DNA from: Gammaproteobacteria bacterium
GTDB lineage: Bacteria > Pseudomonadota > Gammaproteobacteria > UBA7966
DNA: 15,564 nt
NCBI GenBank assembly: GCA_003485715.1
Contig: DNIF01000153.1
Location: forward strand, 1-15,564
Direction: 5' to 3'
Numbering within the stretch: position 1 is the stretch's first letter; each line of letters opens with the position of its first letter. Of this stretch, positions 5,939 through 13,729 are shown piece after piece. Position numbers and translations under genes: made by a program. Under the pieces are notes generated by a model. The model was not told the origin of the DNA. It was given only the letters and a program-made list of their open reading frames with translations, and did not search any database.

Positions 5939-7900
5939 ATGTGTGGTCTGACCGGCTTCCTTAGCGTCGATGGCTCGTGGCCACGAGATGCGGGTGCACT
6001 CGCGCGGCGCATGGCAGACACCCTCATGCATCGCGGACCTGACGACGACGGCATATGGCTTGACGAGGCTGCTGGCGTGGCGCTTGCGCATCGGCGGCTC
6101 GCAATTCTGGACCTTTCTCCCGCTGGGCATCAGCCGATGGCTTCGGCTGGCGGCCGTTATGTGATCGCCTATAACGGCGAGATTTACAACCATGTCGATC
6201 TACGACGTGAATTAAATGAACGAGGTGCAGCGCCTGCGTGGCGTGGCCATTCCGACACGGAAACATTGCTCGCCGCGTTCGAAACCTGGGGAATCGAATC
6301 AGCGCTGAAAAGGGCGGTTGGCATGTTCGCTCTCGCGCTGTGGGACCGTCAGACGCGTACGCTTACATTTGCGCGCGACCGGTTCGGCGAAAAGCCCTTT
6401 TACTACGGCTGGGCTGGGGGGGCGCTGCTGTTCGGATCGGAACTCAAGGCGCTGCGAGCCTTCCCCGGCTTCGTCGGACGCATCGAACGTCGCGCGCTGG
6501 CGCTCTACCTGCGCCACAACGCCGTTCCTGCGCCGTGGAGTATTTACCAGGACGTCTGGAAACTGCCTCCTGGTTGTCTCGTGGCTTTCACTGCCGGTGG
6601 ATCGATAGGCGGGCCAGGAGCAACGCATACCTACTGGTCTGCGCGAGACGTGGCTGAACAAGGCAGCGTTGATCCATTTCTTGGCGATGAGACCGAGGCC
6701 ACCGACGAACTCGAGAAATTGCTCGTGCAGAGCATCACTGGCCAGCAACTCGCCGACGTTCCGTTAGGGGCGTTGCTCTCTGGCGGCATTGATTCCTCGA
6801 CCGTGGTGGCGTTGATGCAGGCGCACTCGTCGCGCCCAGTGAGAACCTTCACCATCGGCTTTCAAGAAAGTGGGTACGACGAGGCGGCGCAGGCGAAGAT
6901 GGTGGCACAGCACCTTGGCACCGAGCATACCGAGTGGTACGTGACCTCCGAGGACGCTCTCGCCTTAGTCTCCACGCTGCCCGACCTGTATGACGAGCCG
7001 TTCGGTGACTCGTCACAGATCCCCACCCATCTCGTCTGCGCACTCGCGCGCCGACACGTCACCGTAGCGCTGACTGGTGATGGCGGCGATGAGTTGTTTG
7101 GCGGCTACAATCGCTATTTCTGGGCTCAGACGCTGTGGCGATACCTGCATCCGGTGCCACAGCCACTTCGGCGTGCGCTGGCGGCCCTGGCGACTGCCCC
7201 CTCCCCTCGCACTTGGGACCGCATATACGCGACGATCCAACCGCTGCTGCCGAGACGGCTGCGCGTGATGCTGGCCGGTGACAAGATCCACAAGGCAGCG
7301 GGATTAATTTCCGCGCACCACCCCGAAGACCTGTACCTGGGGTTGGTGTCTCACTGGGATGATCCCTCTCGACTGATGCCCGACGTTCAAGAGCCACCTA
7401 CCGCGGTGACTAACCCTGAACGATGGCTTCGTGAGGAGGAATTCGCGCTCCGCATGATGTACTTGGACACGGTCACCTACCTACCCGACGACATCCTCAC
7501 GAAGGTTGACCGCGCTGCCATGGCGGTCTCGCTCGAGACTCGTGTGCCGCTACTCGATCACCGGGTAATGGAGTTCGCTTGGAGACTACCTCCTGCGATG
7601 CGGCTACGCGGCGGACAAGGAAAATGGCTGCTACGCCAGCTGCTCCACCGCTATGTTCCACGAGAACTGGTCGAACGCCCAAAGATGGGTTTCGGTGTAC
7701 CGATCGACGCTTGGTTGCGTGGCCCGCTGCGTGGCTGGGCGGAGGATCTTCTCGACGCCGATCGTCTTCGCCGGGACGGGGATCTTGACCCGGGGCCGAT
7801 CCGCACCCGCTGGGCCGAACACCTGAGCGGCCAGCGCAATTGGGCCTATCCACTTTGGGACATCCTAATGTTCACTGCCTGGCGAGAACGTTGGCGATGA
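5939..7900 (+). CDS. asnB: Asparagine synthase-type glutamine amidotransferase (AsnB family)
   Basis: The 653-residue product has two domains. The N-terminal class II glutamine amidotransferase domain starts MCGLTGFL, with Cys2 as the catalytic nucleophile after Met removal, followed by RGPDDDG, LAHRRLAILD, YNGEIYNH and RDRFGEKPFYYG. The C-terminal ATP-pyrophosphatase domain contains SGGIDSS (from residue 281), GDGGDELFGGYNRY (from about 379) and LPDDILTKVDRAAMAVSLET. The start is fixed by Cys2 and a nearby purine-rich AAGGCGAGG; the longer open frame from 5813 would bury the cysteine. The length exceeds that of E. coli AsnB (about 554) and fits the versions seen in polysaccharide clusters. 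In such clusters, homologues can amidate uronic acids rather than make free asparagine, which is my inference here. The stop overlaps the next ATG (ATGA). Confidence 0.93.
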   Translation: MCGLTGFLSVDGSWPRDAGALARRMADTLMHRGPDDDGIWLDEAAGVALAHRRLAILDLSPAGHQPMASAGGRYVIAYNGEIYNHVDLRRELNERGAAPAWRGHSDTETLLAAFETWGIESALKRAVGMFALALWDRQTRTLTFARDRFGEKPFYYGWAGGALLFGSELKALRAFPGFVGRIERRALALYLRHNAVPAPWSIYQDVWKLPPGCLVAFTAGGSIGGPGATHTYWSARDVAEQGSVDPFLGDETEATDELEKLLVQSITGQQLADVPLGALLSGGIDSSTVVALMQAHSSRPVRTFTIGFQESGYDEAAQAKMVAQHLGTEHTEWYVTSEDALALVSTLPDLYDEPFGDSSQIPTHLVCALARRHVTVALTGDGGDELFGGYNRYFWAQTLWRYLHPVPQPLRRALAALATAPSPRTWDRIYATIQPLLPRRLRVMLAGDKIHKAAGLISAHHPEDLYLGLVSHWDDPSRLMPDVQEPPTAVTNPERWLREEEFALRMMYLDTVTYLPDDILTKVDRAAMAVSLETRVPLLDHRVMEFAWRLPPAMRLRGGQGKWLLRQLLHRYVPRELVERPKMGFGVPIDAWLRGPLRGWAEDLLDADRLRRDGDLDPGPIRTRWAEHLSGQRNWAYPLWDILMFTAWRERWR

Positions 7901-9189
7901 CTCGACTACTGGTCTACACCACAGTATTCGCTTGGGTGCTCGGTGCCGGTGCATTCCTGCAGGGGGTGTTGCTTCCAGCCACCCCTTGGCACGCGGGGCA
8001 CGGACTGCTGGCAGGCGGTGACTGGGTCGAATTTCACTCGCTGGCGGATGCGCTCGCACGAACCATCGCCGCTGAGGGGTGGCAGGCGTGGGAGCTTAGT
8101 CCGGGCGGCCAGGCTCCCGTTGGGATGGCGGCTGCGCTCTACGCGCTCACCGGGGTGCACGCGCCGTGGGTATTCCTGCCGGTCAACGCCGCTTTATATG
8201 CGTTGATTGTCTGCCTGCTCCATGAATTGGCGCTGGCAGTGACCAAGGATCGCCGACTGGCGCTGCTCGCGATTCTTCCGACGCTGCTGTTTCCATCGAC
8301 AGTGACAATCTGGGGGCAGATCCACAAAGACGTTTTCGCCATCGCTGGCACGCTGCTGGTGCTGCATTTCTGGTGGCGACACGCTCAGGTAAATGACGAT
8401 CGATTCGCCGCTGCCGGGCTGACGGCAGTCGTATCCGGTGCTCTGCTCATGTGGGTCGTACGGCCCTATGGCGTAAAGATGATGATCCTGGCCAGTGGCT
8501 GCGCCATGCTTGCTCTGCTGTGCGTCCACCGCCGAATGCTACTGCGGCGACCGCGTTGGCTGGCGTCGATGCTTTGCGCTCTCTTGATACTCGCCGGTGT
8601 GGAGCGGGTTGGCACCGCCCCGGCGGAGCCCGTTTCCTCCCCCGTCTCCTCCCCCGTCTCCTCTGCGGCCACCACGCCACCGTGTGCGGTATGGGAGCCT
8701 CCCCTAGTCTTCCCCGTCGTCGACCGGCTGTTCGCGGGCCTTGCCTGCGCACGAGAGCTTTTCCGTATGAGCTTCCCTGATGCCGGCTCGAACATCGACT
8801 TGAATGTGAGTCTCGCAGATCGAACAGACCTGCTTCTTTACCTGCCACGGGCAGTGCAGCTTGCCTTGTTCGCTCCGTTCCCATCCCAATGGTTCACCGC
8901 GTCAGCCTCGCCCGGAGGCACGGTCATGCGACTGGTGGCCGCTGCGGAGATGCTGTTTTTCTATGTCGCGCTTGCTGGTATTGCATTGCTTATGCTGACG
9001 CGCGGTAGACACGTGTCCCCTGCGTTATGGACAGCAATGCTGTTCACGGCATCGTTGGCGGTGGTCTATGCCTTGGTGGTGACGAACCTTGGCACTTTGT
9101 ACCGAATGCGCTTCCCGCTGTTGCTGGTCGGCTCGGTGCTTGGGTTGGCGTGCTGGCTGGTCGTTCTCCGCGCAAGGCGTGTCTTGTGA
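7897..9189 (+). CDS. Polytopic membrane protein, candidate O-antigen/EPS polymerase (Wzy-like)
   Basis: This 430-residue protein is strongly hydrophobic, with about ten or eleven predicted membrane segments (for example near residues 4-24, 88-110, 120-138, 146-163, 173-190, 196-212, 222-238, 355-377, 385-405 and 410-428). A large non-membrane loop lies at about residues 240-330. No enzymatic motif is obvious. Features that may be conserved are GDWVEFHSLAD, SPGGQAPVGMAAALYAL, IWGQIHKDVFAI and the C-terminal NLGTLYRMRFP. Topology, loop size and position between an amidotransferase and a glycosyltransferase suit a Wzy-type polymerase or a membrane glycosyltransferase, which are notoriously diverse in sequence. 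It starts at ATG 7897 by ATGA overlap with asnB, not at the upstream in-frame codon at 7840. Its stop overlaps the next GTG. The existence of the gene is secure; its function is not. Confidence 0.82.
   Translation: MTRLLVYTTVFAWVLGAGAFLQGVLLPATPWHAGHGLLAGGDWVEFHSLADALARTIAAEGWQAWELSPGGQAPVGMAAALYALTGVHAPWVFLPVNAALYALIVCLLHELALAVTKDRRLALLAILPTLLFPSTVTIWGQIHKDVFAIAGTLLVLHFWWRHAQVNDDRFAAAGLTAVVSGALLMWVVRPYGVKMMILASGCAMLALLCVHRRMLLRRPRWLASMLCALLILAGVERVGTAPAEPVSSPVSSPVSSAATTPPCAVWEPPLVFPVVDRLFAGLACARELFRMSFPDAGSNIDLNVSLADRTDLLLYLPRAVQLALFAPFPSQWFTASASPGGTVMRLVAAAEMLFFYVALAGIALLMLTRGRHVSPALWTAMLFTASLAVVYALVVTNLGTLYRMRFPLLLVGSVLGLACWLVVLRARRVL
8629..8664 (+). repeat. Three 12-bp tandem repeats in the membrane protein loop
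   Basis: Three consecutive 12-base units, CCCGTTTCCTCC, CCCGTCTCCTCC and CCCGTCTCCTCT, encode Pro-Val-Ser-Ser three times at residues 245-256, in the large loop after the eighth membrane segment. Because the unit is a multiple of three, gain or loss by slippage would keep the reading frame. Confidence 0.9.
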
Positions 9190-10331
9190 AACCCCACCTT
9201 GTATACCTCGTTACCGAAGACTGGTATTTCGTATCACACCGGCTGGTGCTGGCAGAAGCAGCGCGCGCTGCGGGCTGGGAGGTTACCGTGGTGACACGGT
9301 GCACGCAGGCGTGGCACGAGATTGAGGCGGCTGGTATCGCGGTAGTACCGCTCGCCATGGATCGACGCGGGCTGAATCCTTACGGGCTAGCGCGTGAAGT
9401 CGTCGCGTTGGCACGCATATACAGACGCTTGCGGCCAGATGTTGTCCATCATGTGGCACTCAGACCAGTTGTAGTCGGTTCCTTGGCGGCACGTCTGGCG
9501 CGTGTTTCGCGGGTCATCTCTGCCATAGCAGGACTCGGCTACGTTTGGACTGAGCGGAGTTCCCTCGTAAGCGGGGGCAGTTTCGGTTGGCTGCGCCTTA
9601 CGCTTGGCGGAGTGCTGCGTCTTGCGTTAGCGCGAGGCGCAGTCATCGTGCAAAACCCGGATGACCTCGAGGCAGTTGCGGCACTTGGCGTGGCACGTCA
9701 ACGACTGCACCTTATCCCGGGTGCCGGTGTTGATGTTTCGCGCTTCACCCACCAGCCTGAGCCGGATGGCATGCCTGTAGTGCTGATGGCTTCCCGGCTG
9801 CTGCGCGACAAGGGCGTGGCTGAGTTCGTGGCCGCAGCGCGGGCGCTTCGCGGGCGGGCACGTTTCGTACTGGCTGGAGCACCCGACGAGGGCAATCCGG
9901 CCTCTGTGACGGCTGACGAGCTTGCCGCATGGGTGCGCGAGGGAGCGATCGATTGGTGGGGGTCTCGCGCCAACATGCCCGAGGTACTAAGTCAGGCGCA
10001 CATCGTGTGTTTGCCCTCATCATATCGCGAGGGGCTGCCGAAGGTGCTCCTGGAAGCCATGGCCTGCGGACGTGCCTGCGTGACTACCGACACCCCGGGA
10101 TGCCGCGATGCGGTGCGACATGGCGACAATGGTCTGCTTGTCCCTGAACGCGACGCCGAAGCTCTTGCCGCCGCCATTGGTGTCCTCTTGGAGAACGCGC
10201 CAATGCGCCACAAGATGGGAGCACGCGGGCGCGAGCGCGCTATTGCAGAGTTCTCGACTGATCGTGTCATAACAGCGACGCTGGCCTTGTATCCACGCCC
10301 CGTGCGGAGCGGTGAAACTGAGGTGCGTTAG
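9186..10331 (+). CDS. Family 4 glycosyltransferase (GT-B fold)
   Basis: The 381-residue product is a GT4 retaining glycosyltransferase. The N-terminal Rossmann-like domain opens with KPHLVYLVTEDWYFVSHR, and RRGLNPYGL near residues 59-67 recalls the PglA/CapM subgroup. The C-terminal domain has IPGAGVDVSRF from about residue 176 and the EX7E motif EGLPKVLLE at about residues 281-289, followed by AMACGRACVTTD. It probably adds a hexose or N-acetylhexosamine to a lipid-linked intermediate at the cytoplasmic face of the inner membrane. The GTG start overlaps the preceding TGA by four bases (GTGA) and gives the normal family N-terminus; the longer frame from 9027 would lie inside the preceding gene. 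It is the last gene of the coupled asnB run and faces the oppositely oriented remnants and exporter operon. Donor and acceptor are unknown. Confidence 0.92.
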   Translation: MKPHLVYLVTEDWYFVSHRLVLAEAARAAGWEVTVVTRCTQAWHEIEAAGIAVVPLAMDRRGLNPYGLAREVVALARIYRRLRPDVVHHVALRPVVVGSLAARLARVSRVISAIAGLGYVWTERSSLVSGGSFGWLRLTLGGVLRLALARGAVIVQNPDDLEAVAALGVARQRLHLIPGAGVDVSRFTHQPEPDGMPVVLMASRLLRDKGVAEFVAAARALRGRARFVLAGAPDEGNPASVTADELAAWVREGAIDWWGSRANMPEVLSQAHIVCLPSSYREGLPKVLLEAMACGRACVTTDTPGCRDAVRHGDNGLLVPERDAEALAAAIGVLLENAPMRHKMGARGRERAIAEFSTDRVITATLALYPRPVRSGETEVR

Positions 10332-10527
10332 ATATCGAAGGGTAGTCAGCGCTTGGCAGCGCGTAGGTGACTTCGGCCTTTAGTAATGCTGGCAGCAGCT
10401 TGGAGAGCCTGGCCAAGTAGGCGTCGATACGTTCGCTCAGGTCCCGGCGCCAGCGCAATTGGGCGACATACAGTGCTCGCACGCCTGCAGGCCAGCCAAG
10501 GCAGCTGCATCCAGGGACACATGAAAT

Positions 10528-10686
10528 CTACCCGGGCGGGGCGAGAGCGGCGTTTTGCGACTCCGTTCCTCCGGGATCCAACATACAGCCGGCCTTCAAC
10601 AGATCGCTCTGTGCGGGCGTCGCCAACGCCTCCTCGAGCTGTGCAAGCGCATTGGCGTAGTCCCTGGCTATCCAAGACTCACTCAT
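10528..10686 (-). pseudogene. HI0074-like nucleotidyltransferase substrate-binding (HEPN-type) protein, truncated
   Basis: A 52-codon frame starts at ATG 10686 and overlaps the stop of the nucleotidyltransferase fragment by eight bases, as expected for the partner in such pairs. Its first 33 residues, including ARDYANALAQLEEALATP and SDLLKAG, match the opening helix of HI0074-type substrate-binding proteins. The family then continues with a QRFEFTYELAWK-type helix; here the sequence becomes unrelated (LDPGGTESQ and on to a TAG). Intact members are about 130-150 residues, so this is a broken gene, probably by frameshift plus deletion. The gene order, nucleotidyltransferase then HEPN-type partner, supports the assignment. 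Confidence 0.5.
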
Positions 10687-10903
10687 ACAGGATCTCGGCG
10701 TGCGCCATTGCCTGGGCCCGGAATTCATCCCCTGCGCGGTTGAGATCCACCCAGTCGATCCGATAGAGCGTGGGCAGCGCCTCCAGCCGATCTTCGAGCT
10801 CGTAGAACGCCTTGAGCGGCAGAGGATGCTCGCCGAGCACACCCAGATCGAAATCCGACCTGGGCCTCGCCTTGCCGCTCCTGTTTCCGCAGCGCGGCGC
10901 CAT
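10679..10903 (-). pseudogene. MNT-type nucleotidyltransferase fragment (Pol-beta fold), N-terminus degraded
   Basis: The 74-residue frame contains GNRSGKARPRSDFDLGVLGE near its start, which corresponds to the GSxARGxARxxSDxDLxV signature of minimal nucleotidyltransferases. The two metal-binding aspartates of SDFDL are kept, but the Gly-Ser of the active-site helix reads Gly-Asn and one residue is missing. The N-terminal strand and helix expected before it are absent, with stops upstream in the frame. The tail, LPTLYRIDWVDLNRAGDEFR then AQAMAHAEILYE, matches the C-terminus of HI0073-like proteins. These proteins pair with HEPN-type partners as toxin-antitoxin modules. It is most likely inactive; a shortened functional protein starting at ATG 10903 is less likely. 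Confidence 0.55.
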
Positions 10904-11061
10904 GGTGTTCTACCGGGGCAGTCGCACAGATCTCACCCCTCCGTCTGTCGATGCTCGCCCACGGGTGGGCAGGGCGGCAAGAAGCATTATCTTCCCGCTG
11001 CCGGGGTGGGCCTTGATAGTGAATGCGTGGGGAGTTGCCTGAACGATATCCAGCCGTCACC

Positions 11062-12555
11062 TCAGCGGGATGGACCTATCGCCACGCCATTGTCGCTGCG
11101 CTCGCCAGTGCCCTTGATCCCAGGCTCGGTCTCCCCCTCCTCACGCCAGCCACCCCCGAGCGCCTTGTACAGCGCCACCGTCTGGGTGAGCAGGCGCACG
11201 TTGCTCTGCACCTCGGCCTCTTCCAGCTCCCAGGTGCGGCGACGGGCATCGAGCACGGGGAAGTAGTCCTCGAGTCCGCCACGTTCGCGCGCCGTCGCCA
11301 GCGTCTCGGCCAGGCGGGCGCGCTCCAGGGCCTGGCGCTGCGCGCTCAGCCGTTCGCGCTCGCGCGTGAGTCCGGTCAATGCACCCTCCACGTCCTCCAG
11401 CGCATCGAGCATGACCTGGCCCCAGCGCTGACGGGCGAATTCCTGCTCTGCCTCGCGCGCCTCGACCTGTGCCTTGAGCCCGCCGCCCGCGAGCAACGGC
11501 AGGCGGATCTGCGGCAGCAACTGGTAGATGAGGCCAGGGCCGACCGAAAAGGTGCGCCCCTCATCGCCGCGTGCGCCGATGAGGCCCGTCAGCATGAAGC
11601 GCGGCAGGCGATCAGCCCGGGCCGCATCGATGCGCGCGCCGGTCGCATCCAGACGCAACACGGCGGCACGCACGTCAGGCCGGCGTGCGAGCAGCTCGGC
11701 CGGCAGGCCCGGATCGGGCACGACCGGCGCTTCAGGCAGGCGCTGTGCCTGTTCGCCCAACTGCACGCGGGCGGGACTCTGGCCACCGAGCACGGCAAGC
11801 CGGTAGCCGGTGCGGTCGATCACCTCCGCGAGCGGGGGAATGGCTGCCTCGAGGGTGGCCAGATCCGCTTGCACCACGGCAAGCTCGGCGTCCGTGGACA
11901 GCCCGGCACGTACGCGATCTGCCAGCAGCGTCGCACGCTCACGCTCGGTGGCGATGCGCGCCAGCAGGATGCGATGCCGCTCCCGCTGGCCACGCAGTTC
12001 GAGCCATTGCCGTGCCGTCTCTGCCGTGAGCGAGATCGCGAGGTCCTCGACACCAAGGGCAGCAGCGTCGGCCTCCGCCCTCGCGGCACGGGTGCGCGCG
12101 GCCACACCGCCGAACAGATCGATCTCCCAACTGGCGTCGAAACCCGTCTGGTAGATGGTCCGCGACTGATCCGGGATGCCAAAAAGACCGGTGAAGACGT
12201 CATCGCGCAGGCGCCCACCCTGGCCGGTCACGCCCAGGGCCGGACGTGCGGCGCTGCCCGTGACCTCCGCCTGGGCGCGCAGGGTGCGTACACGCGCCCT
12301 TGCGGCGGCCAAATCGAGGTTTCCCGTCAGCGTTGCTGTGATCAGTGCATCGAGCTCCGGCTCGCCGAAGTGCTGCCACCAACGGCTGATATCGGCGCGC
12401 GTGCGTGCTGTCAGCTCTGCGGCCCAGGCGTCTGGCGCTGCCAGTGGTGCCTCCGGTCGCGCGGTGTGCGGACTTGTGCAGCCGGTGAGGCCGAGACCCC
12501 AGGCCACGGTCAGCAGTAGTCTGCGTCGCCCGTCGACTTTGCGTATCTGCGTCAT
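11062..12555 (-). CDS. Outer-membrane factor lipoprotein of an efflux/export system (TolC/NodT family)
   Basis: The 497-residue product has a lipoprotein signal: basic RRR, a hydrophobic stretch, then LTGC with the lipidated Cys at residue 26. Next come WWQHFGEPELDALITATL and NLDLAAARARV, hallmarks of NodT-type outer-membrane factors, and two outer-membrane efflux repeats rich in Ala, Arg and Glu coiled-coil helices. Trimers of this family form the outer-membrane channel and periplasmic tunnel. I prefer ATG 12555 to the GTG at 12564 because GGAG lies eight bases before the ATG, whereas it directly abuts the GTG. Five bases separate it from the fusion-protein stop, so it is the last gene of the exporter operon. 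Length is normal for the family. NodT proteins often serve RND pumps, but here the partner genes are of ABC type. Confidence 0.92.
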   Translation of the reverse strand: MTQIRKVDGRRRLLLTVAWGLGLTGCTSPHTARPEAPLAAPDAWAAELTARTRADISRWWQHFGEPELDALITATLTGNLDLAAARARVRTLRAQAEVTGSAARPALGVTGQGGRLRDDVFTGLFGIPDQSRTIYQTGFDASWEIDLFGGVAARTRAARAEADAAALGVEDLAISLTAETARQWLELRGQRERHRILLARIATERERATLLADRVRAGLSTDAELAVVQADLATLEAAIPPLAEVIDRTGYRLAVLGGQSPARVQLGEQAQRLPEAPVVPDPGLPAELLARRPDVRAAVLRLDATGARIDAARADRLPRFMLTGLIGARGDEGRTFSVGPGLIYQLLPQIRLPLLAGGGLKAQVEAREAEQEFARQRWGQVMLDALEDVEGALTGLTRERERLSAQRQALERARLAETLATARERGGLEDYFPVLDARRRTWELEEAEVQSNVRLLTQTVALYKALGGGWREEGETEPGIKGTGERSDNGVAIGPSR

Positions 12556-12560
12556 CGCCT

Positions 12561-13646
12561 TCACTCCTGTGCGAGTTCGCCGGAAGCACTCTGCGCATCG
12601 GCCGCGATGAAGACGTCCATCTGTTGTCCCACGTGGAGCCCGGGAGATGCATCGGCGATGCGGTAGATCACTTGCAGCACGCGTGTGTCCACGCGCTGGG
12701 TCACATCACCCGTCAGTTGCCGCCGGGGGATGACGTAGGGTTCCACCCGCACGAACTCCAGGCGCAGACGATGCGCGGCATTACCGCGTGGACTGGCCTC
12801 CGCAGCGGCCCCGGCAACCAGACGATGGGCCTCGTATTCATCCACCTCAGTGCGCACATGCAATGTGGCATCGTCACCGAAGGTGATGAGTGGCGTCTCG
12901 CGCCGCGTGGGCTCCGCGAACTCGCCGGGACGGACATCCACCTTCAGCACCACACCATCGCGCGGGGCGCGCACCGTCAGCCTTTCGATCGCCACATCCA
13001 CTGCAACCAGGCGCGCCCGTGCCAGGGCAACCGCCGACTCGGCCACGGCACGATCGGCGGCCCAGGTCCCCGCCTCGGCCAGCGCGAGTTCCCCGCTTGC
13101 CGTAGCCAATGCCGCCTCCGCTGCCTTCACGCCGATCTCACGCCGTACCCGATCCTCACGACGCACCGCACGCGGGTCATCAACGGCCTCCAGCATCTCG
13201 AGCTGCACACGTGCATCGTTCAACCGCTGGCGCGCCTCTTCGACTCGTGCCCGCAGGGGTGGGAGGGTCTCGCGCCGTGGTGCCGCCCGCAGACGTGCGA
13301 GCTCTGCCTCGGCCTGCGCCAGCTCCAGCGTGCGCACGCTGCGCTCGGCTGCGAGATCGCGACTGTCCTGCGTGAAGAGCGGCGCCCCTGCCACTACCCG
13401 GGCCCCGGCTTGCACATGCACCTCGGTGACGAGGCCGGGCAGGGCAGGCGCGATGGCGATGTTTTCGGAGGCGGTCTCGATGAGTCCGACGGCAGCCACA
13501 CGATGTTCGAAGCGGCTCTCCGGTGGCGCAAAAACCGGTGCCGCCTCGATTGGCACCGGGAGGCTCGACCAGACGAAGTAGATCGCCACGGCAAGCCCGC
13601 CGGCAGCGATGAGAGGTAGTGATGGCAGTCGTGCAGAAAGGGACAT
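12561..13646 (-). CDS. HlyD/DevB-type periplasmic membrane fusion protein
   Basis: The 361-residue protein has an N-terminal membrane anchor (about residues 9-28) and a periplasmic body. A biotinyl-lipoyl-like half at residues 71-91 (GLVTEVHVQAGARVVAGAPL) and its second half at about 224-243 (TVRAPRDGVVLKVDVRPGEF) flank an Ala/Glu/Arg-rich coiled-coil hairpin at about 96-215. The C-terminal beta-barrel region contains LHVGQQMDVFI. Such proteins bridge an inner-membrane transporter and an outer-membrane factor. ATG 13646 is preferred over the in-frame TTG at 13649 because AGGA lies nine bases upstream. The gene follows the ATPase after 83 bases and precedes the outer-membrane factor by five, so all four genes form one leftward operon. 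The long coiled coil fits DevB/MacA-like adaptors; the substrate is unknown. Confidence 0.9.
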   Translation of the reverse strand: MSLSARLPSLPLIAAGGLAVAIYFVWSSLPVPIEAAPVFAPPESRFEHRVAAVGLIETASENIAIAPALPGLVTEVHVQAGARVVAGAPLFTQDSRDLAAERSVRTLELAQAEAELARLRAAPRRETLPPLRARVEEARQRLNDARVQLEMLEAVDDPRAVRREDRVRREIGVKAAEAALATASGELALAEAGTWAADRAVAESAVALARARLVAVDVAIERLTVRAPRDGVVLKVDVRPGEFAEPTRRETPLITFGDDATLHVRTEVDEYEAHRLVAGAAAEASPRGNAAHRLRLEFVRVEPYVIPRRQLTGDVTQRVDTRVLQVIYRIADASPGLHVGQQMDVFIAADAQSASGELAQE

Positions 13647-13729
13647 CAATCGGGTTCCTCTAGCAGATCGGTCAGTGCGCGCGTGCGCGGGAATGCACTC
13701 TGTCGGCCACGCGAATCACCCGCCGACCC

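Larger units (their letters stand above)
10332..11061. other. Degenerate interval between convergent units
   Basis: The plus-strand glycan block ends at 10331 and the minus-strand exporter operon ends at 11062. Between them I see only minus-strand gene fragments (annotated separately) and no intact gene. On the minus strand a frame around 10380-10482 encodes RDLSERIDAYLARLSKLLPA, which may be the C-terminal helix of the same HI0074-like protein whose N-terminus lies at 10588-10686; this is tentative. An imperfect inverted repeat, GCATTATC near 10984 and GATAGTGAATGC near 11015, flanks a GC-rich core; it has no T-run. A five-base hairpin at 10349-10362 likewise has no T-run, so no intrinsic terminator was identified. 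Confidence 0.45.

Noticed and set aside
11023..12519. Long plus-strand ORF of 498 codons
   Set aside because: It is the antisense shadow of the outer-membrane factor gene, which has clear family motifs and a lipoprotein signal.
12624..13619. Plus-strand ORF of 331 codons and an overlapping one of 243 codons
   Set aside because: Both are antisense to the HlyD/DevB-type gene and have no recognisable domain.
13680..13729. Possible 15-codon leader peptide (minus strand, GTG start) between the ATPase and fusion-protein genes
   Set aside because: No ribosome binding site or attenuator structure supports it; short open frames of this size are expected by chance.
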